This document shows, piece by piece, positions 38,901 to 46,954 of a DNA stretch of 64,000 nt. Position 1 is the stretch's first letter; every line of letters starts with the position of its first letter. Under the pieces are notes generated by a model. That model made no database searches. It saw nothing but the letters and a program-made list of their open reading frames with translations, and was not told where the DNA came from. This stretch comes from an uncultured Clostridia bacterium (GTDB lineage Bacteria; Bacillota; Clostridia; Christensenellales; Borkfalkiaceae), in contig CAKQWM010000007.1 of assembly GCA_934278995.1 (NCBI GenBank), forward strand, positions 32,742-96,741, written 5' to 3'. The position numbers and the translations under genes are program-made.

Positions 38901-40938
38901 CCGACAAAAAATTAAGTTCGTATTCGGAACGGTTTTTAACGACGGTTTTATACTCTTTATAAAGACTTGCTACCCTTTTTTGAGATAAATCTCCGCCTAT
39001 AAGCCCGTTAAACTCGTTTTTATAATCGTCAAGGTCTTTTTTGTAAAAGTTTACGATAGCGTAAAGATTTTCATTTATCATATACTCGTCGGAAGAAAAC
39101 GTAACGACTTCAGCGTATTTTTCGGACGCGGTAACGTTTGTGGTTACCTCTATAAGTTTTGTTTTTCCGCCGTAAAATTCAATTTCGGCAAAGAATTTTT
39201 GCAAGGTTTTATCATAACGAATCACGTAATCGTTATCGTCTTTCAGTTTAACGCTTTTTGCAACTTCGCCTAAAATCACCTTTTCATCGACTTTCGGCTT
39301 AACGAAAAACCTCTTATCTGTAAGCGGCGAGCAATATTCTATCGGCAAAATATCGTCTATCGGTCCTTCTATATAAACGCTTGCGGTAAATTCTCCGTTT
39401 TCGTCGGTAAAGCGCTTTTTACCTTGTACGGTTACTTCGACGTTTTTGACTTTTTCCCCGATATAAAACGGTAAATCGCAACGCCGACCGTTTTCGTCGG
39501 TTTCCAAAAACGCTCCGTTTATCTCCTCATATAGATATAATTTGTAATTTGAAACCGTATTTTTGCCGTCGCAAATTTTATCAAAAAGGGCAAAATTCAT
39601 CTTAAACGGGCTTATAGCGTAACTTTTATATGTTTTATCTTGTTTTAGTTGCTCAAAATCATATACGCTTTTTACTTTCGCGTTCAGCGTAAAAGTCGCC
39701 GAATACTCTCTTATCTTCGTTCCGTAATTTTCCTTGACGACCTTTTTAAGCCGAGCGTTTTTATCGATATTTATCTGCCCTTTAAGATTTTTAGTCTGAA
39801 TAAGCCCCGCAAAAGAACCCGTTACGTTCAAGTTTCCGTTTACCGTCAATGCTCCCGTTTTTTTGTAGCCGTAATCGTATAAAATCTGCGCCGACGGATA
39901 AGTTACGCCTTCCGACGGCGTAATAAGCGCGTCGTAAACGGATAAATCGCCGAAAACGTCAAGCGTCGCGCCCTCGTCTATAACTATTCCGGCGCCCGGT
40001 AAAACTTTAATTTCGGTTTGCCTTTCGATAACGGCTTTACTTTTCTGACTTAAAACGACCTCGTAATTGTACGGCAAAGAGATAACGTTGCTTTTCTTCA
40101 ATCCTTCGAGCGTTTCGGAATTTATATAAACGCTTCCGAAAAGTTTTATTCGGGTTTTTCCGAAACTTTTCAGATTCCTGTCTCCCGCAAACTGACCTAT
40201 ATTCTTATCTTGGTCATAGTCAAATTCGACTCTGCCATTTTTTACGCGTATTATTCCTACGCTTCCCACAATACAAACGCTTTTTTCGGTTCTTATAAAT
40301 TTACCGACGTAACTTGCTTCTTCAAAAATCGTCCGTTTAATTTTAACGGAAGTTAAAGCATGCTCGTTGCCTATAAAAGAATTTTCATCGGTATAATCGA
40401 GATAATCGAACGGCTCGAAAAGTTTGCCGTAAACGTCGAATCCTCCGCCTCCTGCGACAACGGAATACACCTCCGCTTCTCCGTTTACTATAATCGTTCC
40501 GTCACAGATAACCGAAGTAACAGATAAAGCCTCGTCAAAAGCAGAATTTATGCCGTTACCGTTACCTATAACGAGTTTTCCGTCAACCGTTAATTTGACG
40601 CCCATTTTTATATGTATAGGATTGTTGCTTTTACTTGTGTCGATATATAAACACGTACCGTTTAAAACGACTAAATCTTCTTCTATAACGCTGCCGAAAA
40701 ACCTTACCGTATCACCGTCGCGCGCCGTATTTAAAGCCTCAGCAAGCGTTAAATATTCTCCGTTCAGTTCGGCTGACAAAACTTCTTCGTTGTCAAAAAG
40801 CGCGCCTATATGCCCGTTATCGGCATTAACGACAAAATGCCCCGTTACAAAACAGTAACAAAGGCACAAAAAACACAATAAGATAAATAAACTTTTAATT
40901 ATTGCAGTTGCGGCGATTTTTCTTTCTTTTGGGTACAT
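35947..40938 (-). CDS. Very large surface protein with MBG-type repeats
   Basis: 1,663 residues with an N-terminal signal or anchor (about 10-33) and a C-terminal helix followed by KRVIK, so it is held at the membrane with most of it outside. Residues about 60-200 are beta-helix-like with many Gly/Asn/Val. From about 1000 to 1450 come several MBG/YDG-like domains, each with a Y-G-D/E motif (FSYYYGDMP, VKYYGDKD, LFFTYGED, KRYGEADK). Such proteins act as adhesins or cell-wall fibres. The motif GGGCTTATAG occurs several times within the coding frame. Confidence 0.8.
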   Translation of the reverse strand: MYPKERKIAATAIIKSLFILLCFLCLCYCFVTGHFVVNADNGHIGALFDNEEVLSAELNGEYLTLAEALNTARDGDTVRFFGSVIEEDLVVLNGTCLYIDTSKSNNPIHIKMGVKLTVDGKLVIGNGNGINSAFDEALSVTSVICDGTIIVNGEAEVYSVVAGGGGFDVYGKLFEPFDYLDYTDENSFIGNEHALTSVKIKRTIFEEASYVGKFIRTEKSVCIVGSVGIIRVKNGRVEFDYDQDKNIGQFAGDRNLKSFGKTRIKLFGSVYINSETLEGLKKSNVISLPYNYEVVLSQKSKAVIERQTEIKVLPGAGIVIDEGATLDVFGDLSVYDALITPSEGVTYPSAQILYDYGYKKTGALTVNGNLNVTGSFAGLIQTKNLKGQINIDKNARLKKVVKENYGTKIREYSATFTLNAKVKSVYDFEQLKQDKTYKSYAISPFKMNFALFDKICDGKNTVSNYKLYLYEEINGAFLETDENGRRCDLPFYIGEKVKNVEVTVQGKKRFTDENGEFTASVYIEGPIDDILPIEYCSPLTDKRFFVKPKVDEKVILGEVAKSVKLKDDNDYVIRYDKTLQKFFAEIEFYGGKTKLIEVTTNVTASEKYAEVVTFSSDEYMINENLYAIVNFYKKDLDDYKNEFNGLIGGDLSQKRVASLYKEYKTVVKNRSEYELNFLSEALNGYDDYLYFIDFTADGITYGDEKAFATVISIDGREEEKYVLLSNYEYENGEISVTAKLNAKFYGVNYTLEKRLKNVAKSKITYLINAKSSCYLDELSKLDGKIKEGELKFKDDESIISLSTEATKGSPKGWYPVTGKCLSPFYEVKFLNATYTINPKKTEVSVTDAEVSFDNQKSVAVKYTESHSGTIKGFTVYKNNEKVAIIDLYANLSQVLDVGEYVIEPEINENFLLEKDCRAKLTITPNEDKYSVSFGFTSGAVEEYYGKVFNYFVRAINKKTNEIYDGNIETSIAKDGKPCAEIKDCGFYTINAVIDGEDYYAFITIKPRRVIVTVEDFSYYYGDMPTDIRYTTSCVVPKNSLELSVYGETITATIDDKNYVVDKISGSVKKLPRPITVQALETVKYYGDKDRTIEYKIVEGSMAAYDTLYSVVKIARKEGEAAGDYEVTAECLFKERYDVKFIPAKYRILPRPVTVTCHDLFFTYGEDIELSASVTDGRLAFDDEISDVAKFIPPDKTVGRREYFAKAINDNYDVTIKPATLTIFPKKITVILPDGAKRYGEADKYGVYCDEAIDESLEKIVKINRQAGENVGNYEMTIETIDFNYSVKSVYTNGTYSSFTIKKSPVEVEVGDISADFAKTYDEILLLANYKIKSGVAYSDFKLNYFISDKGALLSGDFFGKPSAIGSYLLSAETNNQNYDATVTPALLTVTKRRLSLKDVEAKYIYSGKDIVVFDKNKNVDGLLDFDAEFSVKNYFVEAGGKVFSKNVINAGEYLISVELLDNVYYEMEKAEFTITVLKKDVSDKLKVNLSHKDFAVVGDNRPIALLFDYSAEVITTVLFKGKEVSSIDAAGKYVLVAKINDENLTGEINFDFYAYENVKNKTEEISVLLQEAKNNESVKLKNLLKIKSAILKFSKTDKAQIEQNPVYKSIIDDFVAEYESFYSEVNAKFITAKSVYDKISFNYSVVSAVAVAAICLFIKRVIK

Positions 40939-41100
40939 CGTTTTTTCTTCTCTTTAGTGCGTTTGGGCTTTATCCCTTGACTATATAATACATCGACAAT
41001 TTTAAGTTGTCAATCCGACAACGAAAAAAGCCTTGAAATTCTTGTAATATAATTTTTGATATCGTTTATTTTTTATCTACGAGTTCTTATTGTTATTTTT

Positions 41101-41130
41101 ATTATACCATATTTCGCCCACTTTTTACAA
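41101..41130 (-). promoter_or_regulatory. Promoter of the surface-protein operon
   Basis: On the minus strand TTGTAA (41125-41130) and TATAAT (41101-41106) are 18 bp apart. The same -10 context, CGAAATATGGTATAAT, recurs in the promoters at 49918 and 51021. Confidence 0.55.
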
Positions 41131-41249
41131 TAGTTTTCCACTCCGTGCAAATAAAAAACGAACAACGGGTTTGCCACTGTTCGATTTATCAATTTATTAT
41201 GAAAACGTCTGACAAGGACAAAAATAAAAGTTTAAAAACAGGTGAAACC

Positions 41250-41347
41250 GCCCTTAAAAGATACAAAAAGCCCCTGAAAATACAAAATTGCCCTTAAAAA
41301 CACAAAACGCCCCTAAAAATGCAAAATGCCCTTAAAAATGCAAAAAT
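41250..41347. repeat. Minisatellite of five 19-21 bp units
   Basis: Imperfect tandem units of the form GCCCCTAAAAATGCAAAAT. One similar unit recurs at about 47810 in front of another copy of the hairpin at 41347. Other sequence in 40939-41511 holds no gene. Confidence 0.6.
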
Positions 41348-41385
41348 GATGGTCTATAAGAAAAGACTTATAGACCATCATTTTT
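41347..41385 (-). terminator. Terminator after the AraC gene (repeat family gamma, copy 1)
   Basis: A perfect 14 bp stem (41347-41360 with 41367-41380) has a 6 nt loop and T runs on both sides. A near-identical copy is at about 47827-47860. Confidence 0.75.
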
Positions 41386-41397
41386 GTGTCGCTCGGG

Positions 41398-41455
41398 CAA
41401 AATCTCGTTTTTCAGGCGATTTCCGAAAATGTATCGGACGATAAGTACTTTTTTG
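41398..41455. repeat. Direct repeat family alpha, copy 1
   Basis: About 58 bp beginning CAAAATCTCG and ending CGGACGATAAGTACTTTTT. Copy 2 is at 46728-46786. The pair brackets the AraC and TetR operons. Confidence 0.7.
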
Positions 41456-41511
41456 CGTATTAAGCAACTATTTTGTTCGCTTTGTTAATCCTTCGACAAA
41501 AATCGCTTCAC

Positions 41512-42396
41512 TCATTTCTGAATCCTCCGCACGGCTCGTAGCTCAATGTATCCGCGCTGTCCACGAGGTTCTAATTGAATGCGCGGATTTTCATCGTCCC
41601 AAAGGTAACCGATGACGGACGGATCGTAGCTATCCATTGCCGTTTGTACGGTGCGGATAGCTTCGCAATAATCTTCTTCGCGGAAAGACGGTCCTTGAAA
41701 CATAAGATATTCTGCTTCGGGCAGATGAATGGTTTCAAATCCCTCCGGAATGATTCCCATGTAGTCGGTTTCAACCTCAACACCCTGCACATAGGTGGAT
41801 GTATTCGGCTTTTTATATTTTTCGGGTAACCACATGGAAACCGGTTCTCCGCAGAGCGACTTCATGCTCATAAGAATACCCCAAACGTCACAACTAACTT
41901 CCTCGCAGTACGGAAAATAGTCCGCCGCCTGCTTACCGCGTTTGATAATGCACAGGCGTTCCGGTTTGCGGATAACCTGTATAAAAATAGGTTGAATGTT
42001 TGACACGTCGATGTCCTCCTTTTTTAGTTCTCGATATTTTGCACCGTAAGGAATAAAGAAGGTGACGGGAACCGGATTTTTCATATAGTCGCTTGGGTTC
42101 AGCCCGAATTCTCTGTAAAATGCCCGTGTAAAGGTATCCACATTGGAAAATCCTGCGTCAAACGCCGCATCAATGACCTTTACGTTACCGCTTTTAAGTT
42201 GTTTAGCCGCCTGAGTAAGCCGATATTTACGAATATACTCGGTCGGTGTCAGCCCAAGAGAGTCACGGAACAGTCGATAAGAATACCACGGAGAAAACAA
42301 TGATACGCGCGCTAAGTCAGACAAATTGATTTCTTCTGCATTATTCTTCTCGATATAATCTTGCATCCGCTGGACAGCCAAAATCTGTTCTTTCAT
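41512..42396 (-). CDS. AraC family regulator with a GyrI-like effector domain
   Basis: 294 residues. The N-terminal 105 carry two helix-turn-helix motifs of the AraC type (LSDLARVSLFSPWYSYRLFRDSLGLTPTEYIRKYRL and IDAAFDAGFSNVDTFTRAFYREFGLNPSDYM). Residues about 135-294 are a GyrI-like (SOUL/BmrR-type) ligand domain. The ATG has AAAGGA upstream. It stands alone next to an acquired operon; targets are unknown. A terminator lies at 41347-41385. Confidence 0.92.
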   Translation of the reverse strand: MKEQILAVQRMQDYIEKNNAEEINLSDLARVSLFSPWYSYRLFRDSLGLTPTEYIRKYRLTQAAKQLKSGNVKVIDAAFDAGFSNVDTFTRAFYREFGLNPSDYMKNPVPVTFFIPYGAKYRELKKEDIDVSNIQPIFIQVIRKPERLCIIKRGKQAADYFPYCEEVSCDVWGILMSMKSLCGEPVSMWLPEKYKKPNTSTYVQGVEVETDYMGIIPEGFETIHLPEAEYLMFQGPSFREEDYCEAIRTVQTAMDSYDPSVIGYLWDDENPRIQLEPRGQRGYIELRAVRRIQK

Positions 42397-42632
42397 ATTC
42401 CTTTAGTTCCTTACAGACAATAATTATATCGTAGAGAACAATTTTTTTCTCGACTTTTTTTGCCTTTTTAATTTCTCAGTTGAAAAAACATCAATGGATT
42501 TAATATCTTTAATCGTCCATACGATGTGGAACTGCAAGGATTTTTTTCATTCGATTACTCCTTGTAACGGCGAATTGTCAATAAAGTTCGTTATAATTTT
42601 TTGCATTGACAAGAAAGCAGCAAACCGGCACC

Positions 42633-42722
42633 TCAATGATTTACAAAATCAAGAAGTCCGCTTGCGTTTTTCATAAACTCATCAAGTTCTTTATTTAGCT
42701 CCGGTCTTTCATTCATCTGCAT
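42633..42722 (-). CDS. Possible small or truncated ORF after the GNAT gene
   Basis: 29 codons (MQMNERPELNKELDEFMKN...) with AGGAG just upstream, 12 bp after the GNAT stop. The first residues resemble the start of a larger protein cut short by a stop. Further on, at about 42552, is a second SD-led mini ORF (MKKILAVPHRMDD). Both are probably relics at the tail of the TetR operon. Confidence 0.3.
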   Translation of the reverse strand: MQMNERPELNKELDEFMKNASGLLDFVNH

Positions 42723-42734
42723 TTGCTCCTATAA

Positions 42735-43250
42735 CTATAGTCTTTTTTCTGCTTCGATAACCGTATAATGCTCTCTCACCGATTCTATCCCCGTTGGATG
42801 AAATCCCTGTTTAAGCCAAAAACTTCGAGCAGACAAATTGGTTTTAACGTACCCCAATTTGATACGCGAGTATCCTTCCGCCCCGAGCGTCTGCGACAAT
42901 GCTTTTGTAATATAAGTTCCGATACCTTTTCCTTGGTAACTTTTCGATACCATTAGAAGTCCGATAAAAACAGTTTGGTTATCCGGATATCGGTCAATCA
43001 GATCCATAACCGCAACAAGATAATTATCGTCAAAAATACCGATAAAATATTTGTCTGCCGCTTCTTTTTTCGGAGGAAAAGCGACCATATCTTCTTTTAC
43101 CGTTTCGCGGTTCGGACTCGGAGGACAATGCTTAAAGTATTCCGTGTTTTCCAAATATAAGTCCAAAATATCGGAAACATCAGCCTCTGTAAGTTTCCGC
43201 GCTTTGTACGGCGCAAAAACGTTTTCAAGATTTATATTAGTCGGTTTCAT
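42735..43250 (-). CDS. GNAT family N-acetyltransferase
   Basis: 171 residues from ATG 43250. The acetyl-CoA loop pattern is GLLMVSKSYQGKGIGTYITKAL, with a closing ARSFWLKQGFHPTG. The substrate is unknown. ATG 43250 overlaps the stop of the acetyltransferase upstream by 4 bp and has GGAGGCGGCGGA before it, so I prefer it to the longer ORF from 43334. Last full gene of the TetR-headed operon. Confidence 0.88.
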   Translation of the reverse strand: MKPTNINLENVFAPYKARKLTEADVSDILDLYLENTEYFKHCPPSPNRETVKEDMVAFPPKKEAADKYFIGIFDDNYLVAVMDLIDRYPDNQTVFIGLLMVSKSYQGKGIGTYITKALSQTLGAEGYSRIKLGYVKTNLSARSFWLKQGFHPTGIESVREHYTVIEAEKRL

Positions 43251-43876
43251 TCCGCCGCCTCCAAAGCGGCAATATTCCCCGACTGAATAGCGGAAATATT
43301 TCGTTTTATTTTTCCATCGTCCCAGTCCCACCAACGCAAAGCCAGAAGTTTTTCTATCGTTTCATCGTCAAACCTTCTACGTATCGGTTTAGCGGGTACT
43401 CCGCCTACTATGGTGTAAGGTGGAACGTCTTTGGTTACAACCGCGCGCGTGCCTATAATCGCGCCGTCGCCTATTTTAACACCGGACATAATTACCGCTT
43501 CGTAACCTATCCACACGTCGTTCCCGATTACTATATCGCCTTTATTGTCCCACGCGTCGCGGATATTCTTCGCATCAAGCTCCCACTCGTCGAAAAAAAT
43601 CGGGAATGTATAAGTTGACAAGGATTTCAGCGAATGATTGCCACTCGTGAACAAAAATTTCGCTCCGCAGGCTATAGAACAGAATTTACCGATTTTCAGC
43701 TTATCGCCGTTAACGGGATAATGATATAAAACGTTATTCTTCTCGAAATCGCGCGGATCATGCACGAAGTCATTGTAAATCGTGTAGTCGCCGACTTCTA
43801 TATTATCTTTTGTTATGACGTCTTTCAGATAAACAATCTGCTTATCGTGCGGACGGGGATATATTTTACTTTTCAT
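43247..43876 (-). CDS. Vat/CatB-type xenobiotic O-acetyltransferase
   Basis: 209 residues from ATG 43876, the usual length of streptogramin-A (Vat) and CatB acetyltransferases. The hexapeptide left-handed beta-helix is visible (IGNDVWIGYEAVIMSGVKIG, then GAIIGTRAVVTKDVPPYTIVGGVPAKPIRRRF). The catalytic-type His is H81 in TSGNHSLKSLSTYTF. These trimers acetylate streptogramin A or chloramphenicol, but many relatives have other substrates; resistance is possible, not shown. The start has GAGGGAGCAATA upstream. Confidence 0.85.
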   Translation of the reverse strand: MKSKIYPRPHDKQIVYLKDVITKDNIEVGDYTIYNDFVHDPRDFEKNNVLYHYPVNGDKLKIGKFCSIACGAKFLFTSGNHSLKSLSTYTFPIFFDEWELDAKNIRDAWDNKGDIVIGNDVWIGYEAVIMSGVKIGDGAIIGTRAVVTKDVPPYTIVGGVPAKPIRRRFDDETIEKLLALRWWDWDDGKIKRNISAIQSGNIAALEAAE

Positions 43877-43911
43877 TATTGCTCCCTCTTTTCTTGAATA
43901 CAGTTTCTCCT

Positions 43912-44232
43912 TCACTTCATTGTTCTTTTTTGGGGCATCGGTAATTCACCGTACATTGCGTCAAACAGTTCTGTAAGAAACCCTTTGTTGTCAACTTCTT
44001 CTACGAGCAGCATTTCTTTTCCTCCGTCATACGGAAAATCGCAAATAGCCGCAGGCATAAGTTTCAAAGCCGATTTCGTTTTCTTTACAAGCAATCTGTC
44101 ATCATATATTCCGCCGACGATTTTACCGCGATAGTAGATAATATACTCGCCCATCATAGGTCTGTAAGATATATCGACTAAACCGCTTAACTGTTCTAAA
44201 ATAAATTGGAGAAACTCTTTACTCGAAGCCAT
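43912..44232 (-). CDS. TfoX N-terminal domain protein
   Basis: 106 residues with the TfoX_N pattern (FLQFILEQLSGLVDISYRPMMGEYIIYYRGKIVGGIYDDRLLVKKT). The domain occurs alone in many Firmicutes; a role in competence is known only for the gammaproteobacterial TfoX/Sxy. I chose ATG 44232, right after the stop of the preceding gene, over the longer overlapping ORF from 44334. Confidence 0.85.
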   Translation of the reverse strand: MASSKEFLQFILEQLSGLVDISYRPMMGEYIIYYRGKIVGGIYDDRLLVKKTKSALKLMPAAICDFPYDGGKEMLLVEEVDNKGFLTELFDAMYGELPMPQKRTMK

Positions 44233-44233
44233 T

Positions 44234-44491
44234 TTATTTACACCATTTCTTGCATTGTTCGATTCTTGCGCCGTTATCGCTTTGCTCCATATCGTAAGCG
44301 AAAGTATGTAACAGCGGACAAACAAAGTCCTCATATTCTCCGCAATGTTGTAACCCTTTCTTTTCGCAACAGGATTTAACGGGACAACTATCCGCCCAAA
44401 AAGGTTTATCCATATTCACGCATCCTTTGCAACCCATTGCTTCACGAAAACTACACTCGCTGCACCTAAGTCCACATCTTGACTCAATCAT
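44234..44491 (-). CDS. DUF3795 cysteine-rich small protein
   Basis: 85 residues with ten cysteines arranged CGLRCSECSF, GCKGC, CPVKSCC and EYEDFVCPLL, the DUF3795 pattern. It probably binds a metal or cluster; function unknown. The ATG has GGGAGGA. It lies 17 bp after the GNAT gene and 1 bp before the TfoX start, within the TetR operon. Confidence 0.85.
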   Translation of the reverse strand: MIESRCGLRCSECSFREAMGCKGCVNMDKPFWADSCPVKSCCEKKGLQHCGEYEDFVCPLLHTFAYDMEQSDNGARIEQCKKWCK

Positions 44492-44508
44492 AATTATAAT
44501 CCTCCCAC

Positions 44509-45135
44509 TCAGGACAACTGTCCGGGCCGTTTCTTCTTTTCCTTCTTCGGAAACGTCGCTTCAAAACGTTCAAAGGCTTCGGGGTTATTTTCACAAACAA
44601 AATACCCGTCGGGGTCTTTATAAGTACCGGAAATGCCATCAAGGAAACCGGGAATCAACTCTTTGATGAGAAAATAATCCGCCTCGGGGTCGTCCGCATA
44701 GCGCACGCCTTTCGTCTTTGCGGGGACAAACCCGGACTTTCCGTAAAACAAAATATTGCCCGTAATCGCAAGCGCACCAACGCCTATTTCCTTGGCTTTT
44801 TCCATGGAATAATCAAGCAAGCGCTTTCCGTAACCTTGCCGTTTATATTCCGGCGCAATGCCGATAGGTCCGAAGGTCATAATCGGCACTTTTTTACCGT
44901 CGTCGCAGTCGATTTCCGACCGCACGTAGATGACCTGCCCGATAAGTTTGCCGTCCAGTTCCATTACAAAATCGAGTTCCGGCACGAACGCGGGATCGTC
45001 GCGATAACAGTGCAAAACGTAATGCTCCATACAACCGGGGCGATAAACGTTCCAAAACGCCTCGCGGGTTAAATTTTCCACCTTTCTGTAATCTTCGTTT
45101 GTTTCGTTTCTTATGATAATTTTATTTTCTGTCAT
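44509..45135 (-). CDS. GNAT family N-acetyltransferase (YhbS-like)
   Basis: 208 residues with the acetyl-CoA signature IAPEYKRQGYGKRLLDYSMEKA and the YhbS-type ALAITGNILFYGKSGFVPA. The C-terminus is basic (KKEKKKRPGQ). The substrate cannot be inferred. The start overlaps the end of the DUF998 gene by 14 bp. Confidence 0.88.
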   Translation of the reverse strand: MTENKIIIRNETNEDYRKVENLTREAFWNVYRPGCMEHYVLHCYRDDPAFVPELDFVMELDGKLIGQVIYVRSEIDCDDGKKVPIMTFGPIGIAPEYKRQGYGKRLLDYSMEKAKEIGVGALAITGNILFYGKSGFVPAKTKGVRYADDPEADYFLIKELIPGFLDGISGTYKDPDGYFVCENNPEAFERFEATFPKKEKKKRPGQLS

Positions 45136-45787
45136 GTTTATTTTCCTTTAATTTATAATTGATTTTATCGGTATTCGCGCAAAAAAGATGAATACCGAGT
45201 GCGGCATTGAACCACGTCGCCGCAAACACGCTGAAGCGTTCCACAACGCCGAAATATTTTGGCGGTACAATTTTCATTCCGAGCGCACCCACAAGCATCA
45301 TAAAAAGGGCAACCGCGGCGCAAATGCCGTAGGAACGGCAATCTTTATTCTTTACGCCCGCGATCACGATGATCGTAAGCGACGCGATGGATAAAAGCAC
45401 TACCGCAACGGTTACCGCTATGTGCATAACGTCCTGAAACGCACCTGCATAACCGCTATCCGAAAGAGGAAACGCTCTGTACCCTACGGCGGAAATCCAT
45501 TCCATAACCGCAAAAAGGTAAACGCCGGTTCGGAGCAGTTTCGTTTTCTGTCCTTGTATGCCGATACAAACGACCGTTACGCATACCACTTCGCACGCGT
45601 TATAAAACGCGGTAAGTTGATTCCATAGCGCAAGCGAAGGCGCGTTCGCCGCGCTTAAATCGCTCACGGCTTGCGAAAGCCAATCGTAACCGGGATATGC
45701 AAGCGGGGCGAAAATCACTGCCGCCGTGTAAGAAAGAAAACTGACGATACCGAGCAATCCCAGTTTTTGTGTCAATGGTTTTTTCAT
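45122..45787 (-). CDS. DUF998 membrane protein
   Basis: 221 residues with six membrane helices and the DUF998 start (PGYDWLSQAVSDLSA after helix 1). The function of the family is not known. It overlaps the TetR stop by 4 bp, so the regulator and this protein are co-translated; a transporter-like or sensory role under TetR control is a guess. Confidence 0.85.
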   Translation of the reverse strand: MKKPLTQKLGLLGIVSFLSYTAAVIFAPLAYPGYDWLSQAVSDLSAANAPSLALWNQLTAFYNACEVVCVTVVCIGIQGQKTKLLRTGVYLFAVMEWISAVGYRAFPLSDSGYAGAFQDVMHIAVTVAVVLLSIASLTIIVIAGVKNKDCRSYGICAAVALFMMLVGALGMKIVPPKYFGVVERFSVFAATWFNAALGIHLFCANTDKINYKLKENKHDRK

Positions 45788-46431
45788 TCGTTTTCGCCCC
45801 CGTTCGACTTTCCGCCGTGAACCATATTATAGAACAAATACACATGCCGTTTTAATTTATCCAAACATTCGCCTTCCCTTTCGGGCTGACGGTCGCACAC
45901 GCTTATCAGCGTAAGCACGGGCGCGACGTACATCATGGACAAAGTTTCGGGGGCGGCAGCCATAATTTCGCCCGCCGAAATCAATGCGCGAAAAATACCT
46001 GCATGATATTCAACCAAACGTTCCACGTAACGCCGCGAGTACAACGCTGCAAGTTCGGGCGAGCGGAACTGCTCTATCGTCATCATTTTACGGAAGCGGC
46101 TTATAGTTTCGTTGTGCAGAGAATACTCGAAAATCTGCCTTACTTTTTCAAAAAGAGCCTCCTCTGTTATCTCGGTAAAAACGGGAATATCCTGCGCGGA
46201 ATTCTGCACGTGAATATCCACTTTATCTGTATCGGCTTCGTATTGCTTTGCCGTTGCTTCTACGATCGCGTCGAAAATCGCCTGTTTGCTTGGGTAGTGA
46301 TTGTAAAGCGACGGCGCTTTTATTCCTACCGCCTGCGCGATTTCACCCACGCTTACGGAATCATACCCCTGAGTCGCAAAAAGTTCTAACGCTTTGTCTA
46401 AAATTTTCTTTTTCGTGTCCTCTTGTTTCAT
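45784..46431 (-). CDS. TetR/AcrR family repressor
   Basis: 215 residues with the TetR DNA-binding domain at about 5-50 (KKKILDKALELFATQGYDSVSVGEIAQAVGIKAPSLYNHYPSKQAIF) and a variable ligand domain. It heads the operon running to 42735. A perfect inverted repeat just downstream of its -10 box (46447-46462) is a likely autoregulatory operator. Confidence 0.93.
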   Translation of the reverse strand: MKQEDTKKKILDKALELFATQGYDSVSVGEIAQAVGIKAPSLYNHYPSKQAIFDAIVEATAKQYEADTDKVDIHVQNSAQDIPVFTEITEEALFEKVRQIFEYSLHNETISRFRKMMTIEQFRSPELAALYSRRYVERLVEYHAGIFRALISAGEIMAAAPETLSMMYVAPVLTLISVCDRQPEREGECLDKLKRHVYLFYNMVHGGKSNGGENE

Positions 46432-46446
46432 ATTTACCTTACACTA

Positions 46447-46494
46447 ACTAACATTCGTTAGTATAAGTATAAACCAACGATGTTTATTTGTCAA
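46447..46494 (-). promoter_or_regulatory. TetR operon promoter with overlapping operator
   Basis: On the minus strand TTGACA (46489-46494) and TATACT (46466-46471) are 17 bp apart. The perfect inverted repeat ACTAAC-ATTC-GTTAGT at 46447-46462 covers the expected transcription start, a classical repression site. Confidence 0.8.
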
Positions 46495-46650
46495 GTCTTT
46501 TTGAGAGTATTCTTCTATTATTTTTGTTTATTCAACATGAAAGAAAGTAAGGTCGTCAGTTCGAGTCCTGTTTTTCAAAAAACAGGTCAAAATGCAGCTC
46601 TTAAATTCAAATATTCCGCAAGATGTGCAAAACACTAAATATAGCAACAA

Positions 46651-46684
46651 AAAAGCACAAGACCTACTAAATCTTGTGTTTTTT
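46651..46684. terminator. Bidirectional hairpin terminator
   Basis: CACAAGA (46656-46662) pairs with TCTTGTG (46672-46678) with A-rich and T-rich flanks. In the remainder of 46495-46954 are repeats alpha and beta and a tRNA-like T-arm fragment at about 46549-46567, with no gene. Confidence 0.6.
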
Positions 46685-46727
46685 ATGTTTTGTAGCTTTT
46701 TCGTACTACAAAGATGTGTGTGTACGA

Positions 46728-46786
46728 CAAAATCTCGTTTTTAAGGCGGTTTTCGAGAGTGTGTCGGACGATAAGTACTTTTTGCC
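46728..46786. repeat. Direct repeat family alpha, copy 2
   Basis: Second copy of the block at 41398-41455, same orientation, about 80-85 percent alike by eye. Confidence 0.7.
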
Positions 46787-46794
46787 ACCTTGTG

Positions 46795-46927
46795 TAAATA
46801 AAAAAAGACCACTACCGTTTTATTGGATAGTGGTCTTCGCTTATATGGTTTCGTGAATATCGACTCCGCATTTGAATCGGAACTCGATATCGTGTTTTCC
46901 TTCGACCTTTATGCAGTCGATTGAAAA
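46795..46927. repeat. Direct repeat family beta, copy 1
   Basis: About 133 bp starting with a terminator-like hairpin (AAGACCACTA with TAGTGGTCTT). It recurs at 47663-47796 with few differences, in the same orientation. The two copies flank the SRPBCC gene. Confidence 0.85.
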
Positions 46928-46954
46928 AGTGTCGAAAAACGCCCTTCCGTTCGG

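Noticed and set aside
43247..43876. Named streptogramin or chloramphenicol resistance gene
   Set aside because: The fold and His fit the Vat/CatB group, but substrate cannot be told from sequence, so no resistance symbol is given.
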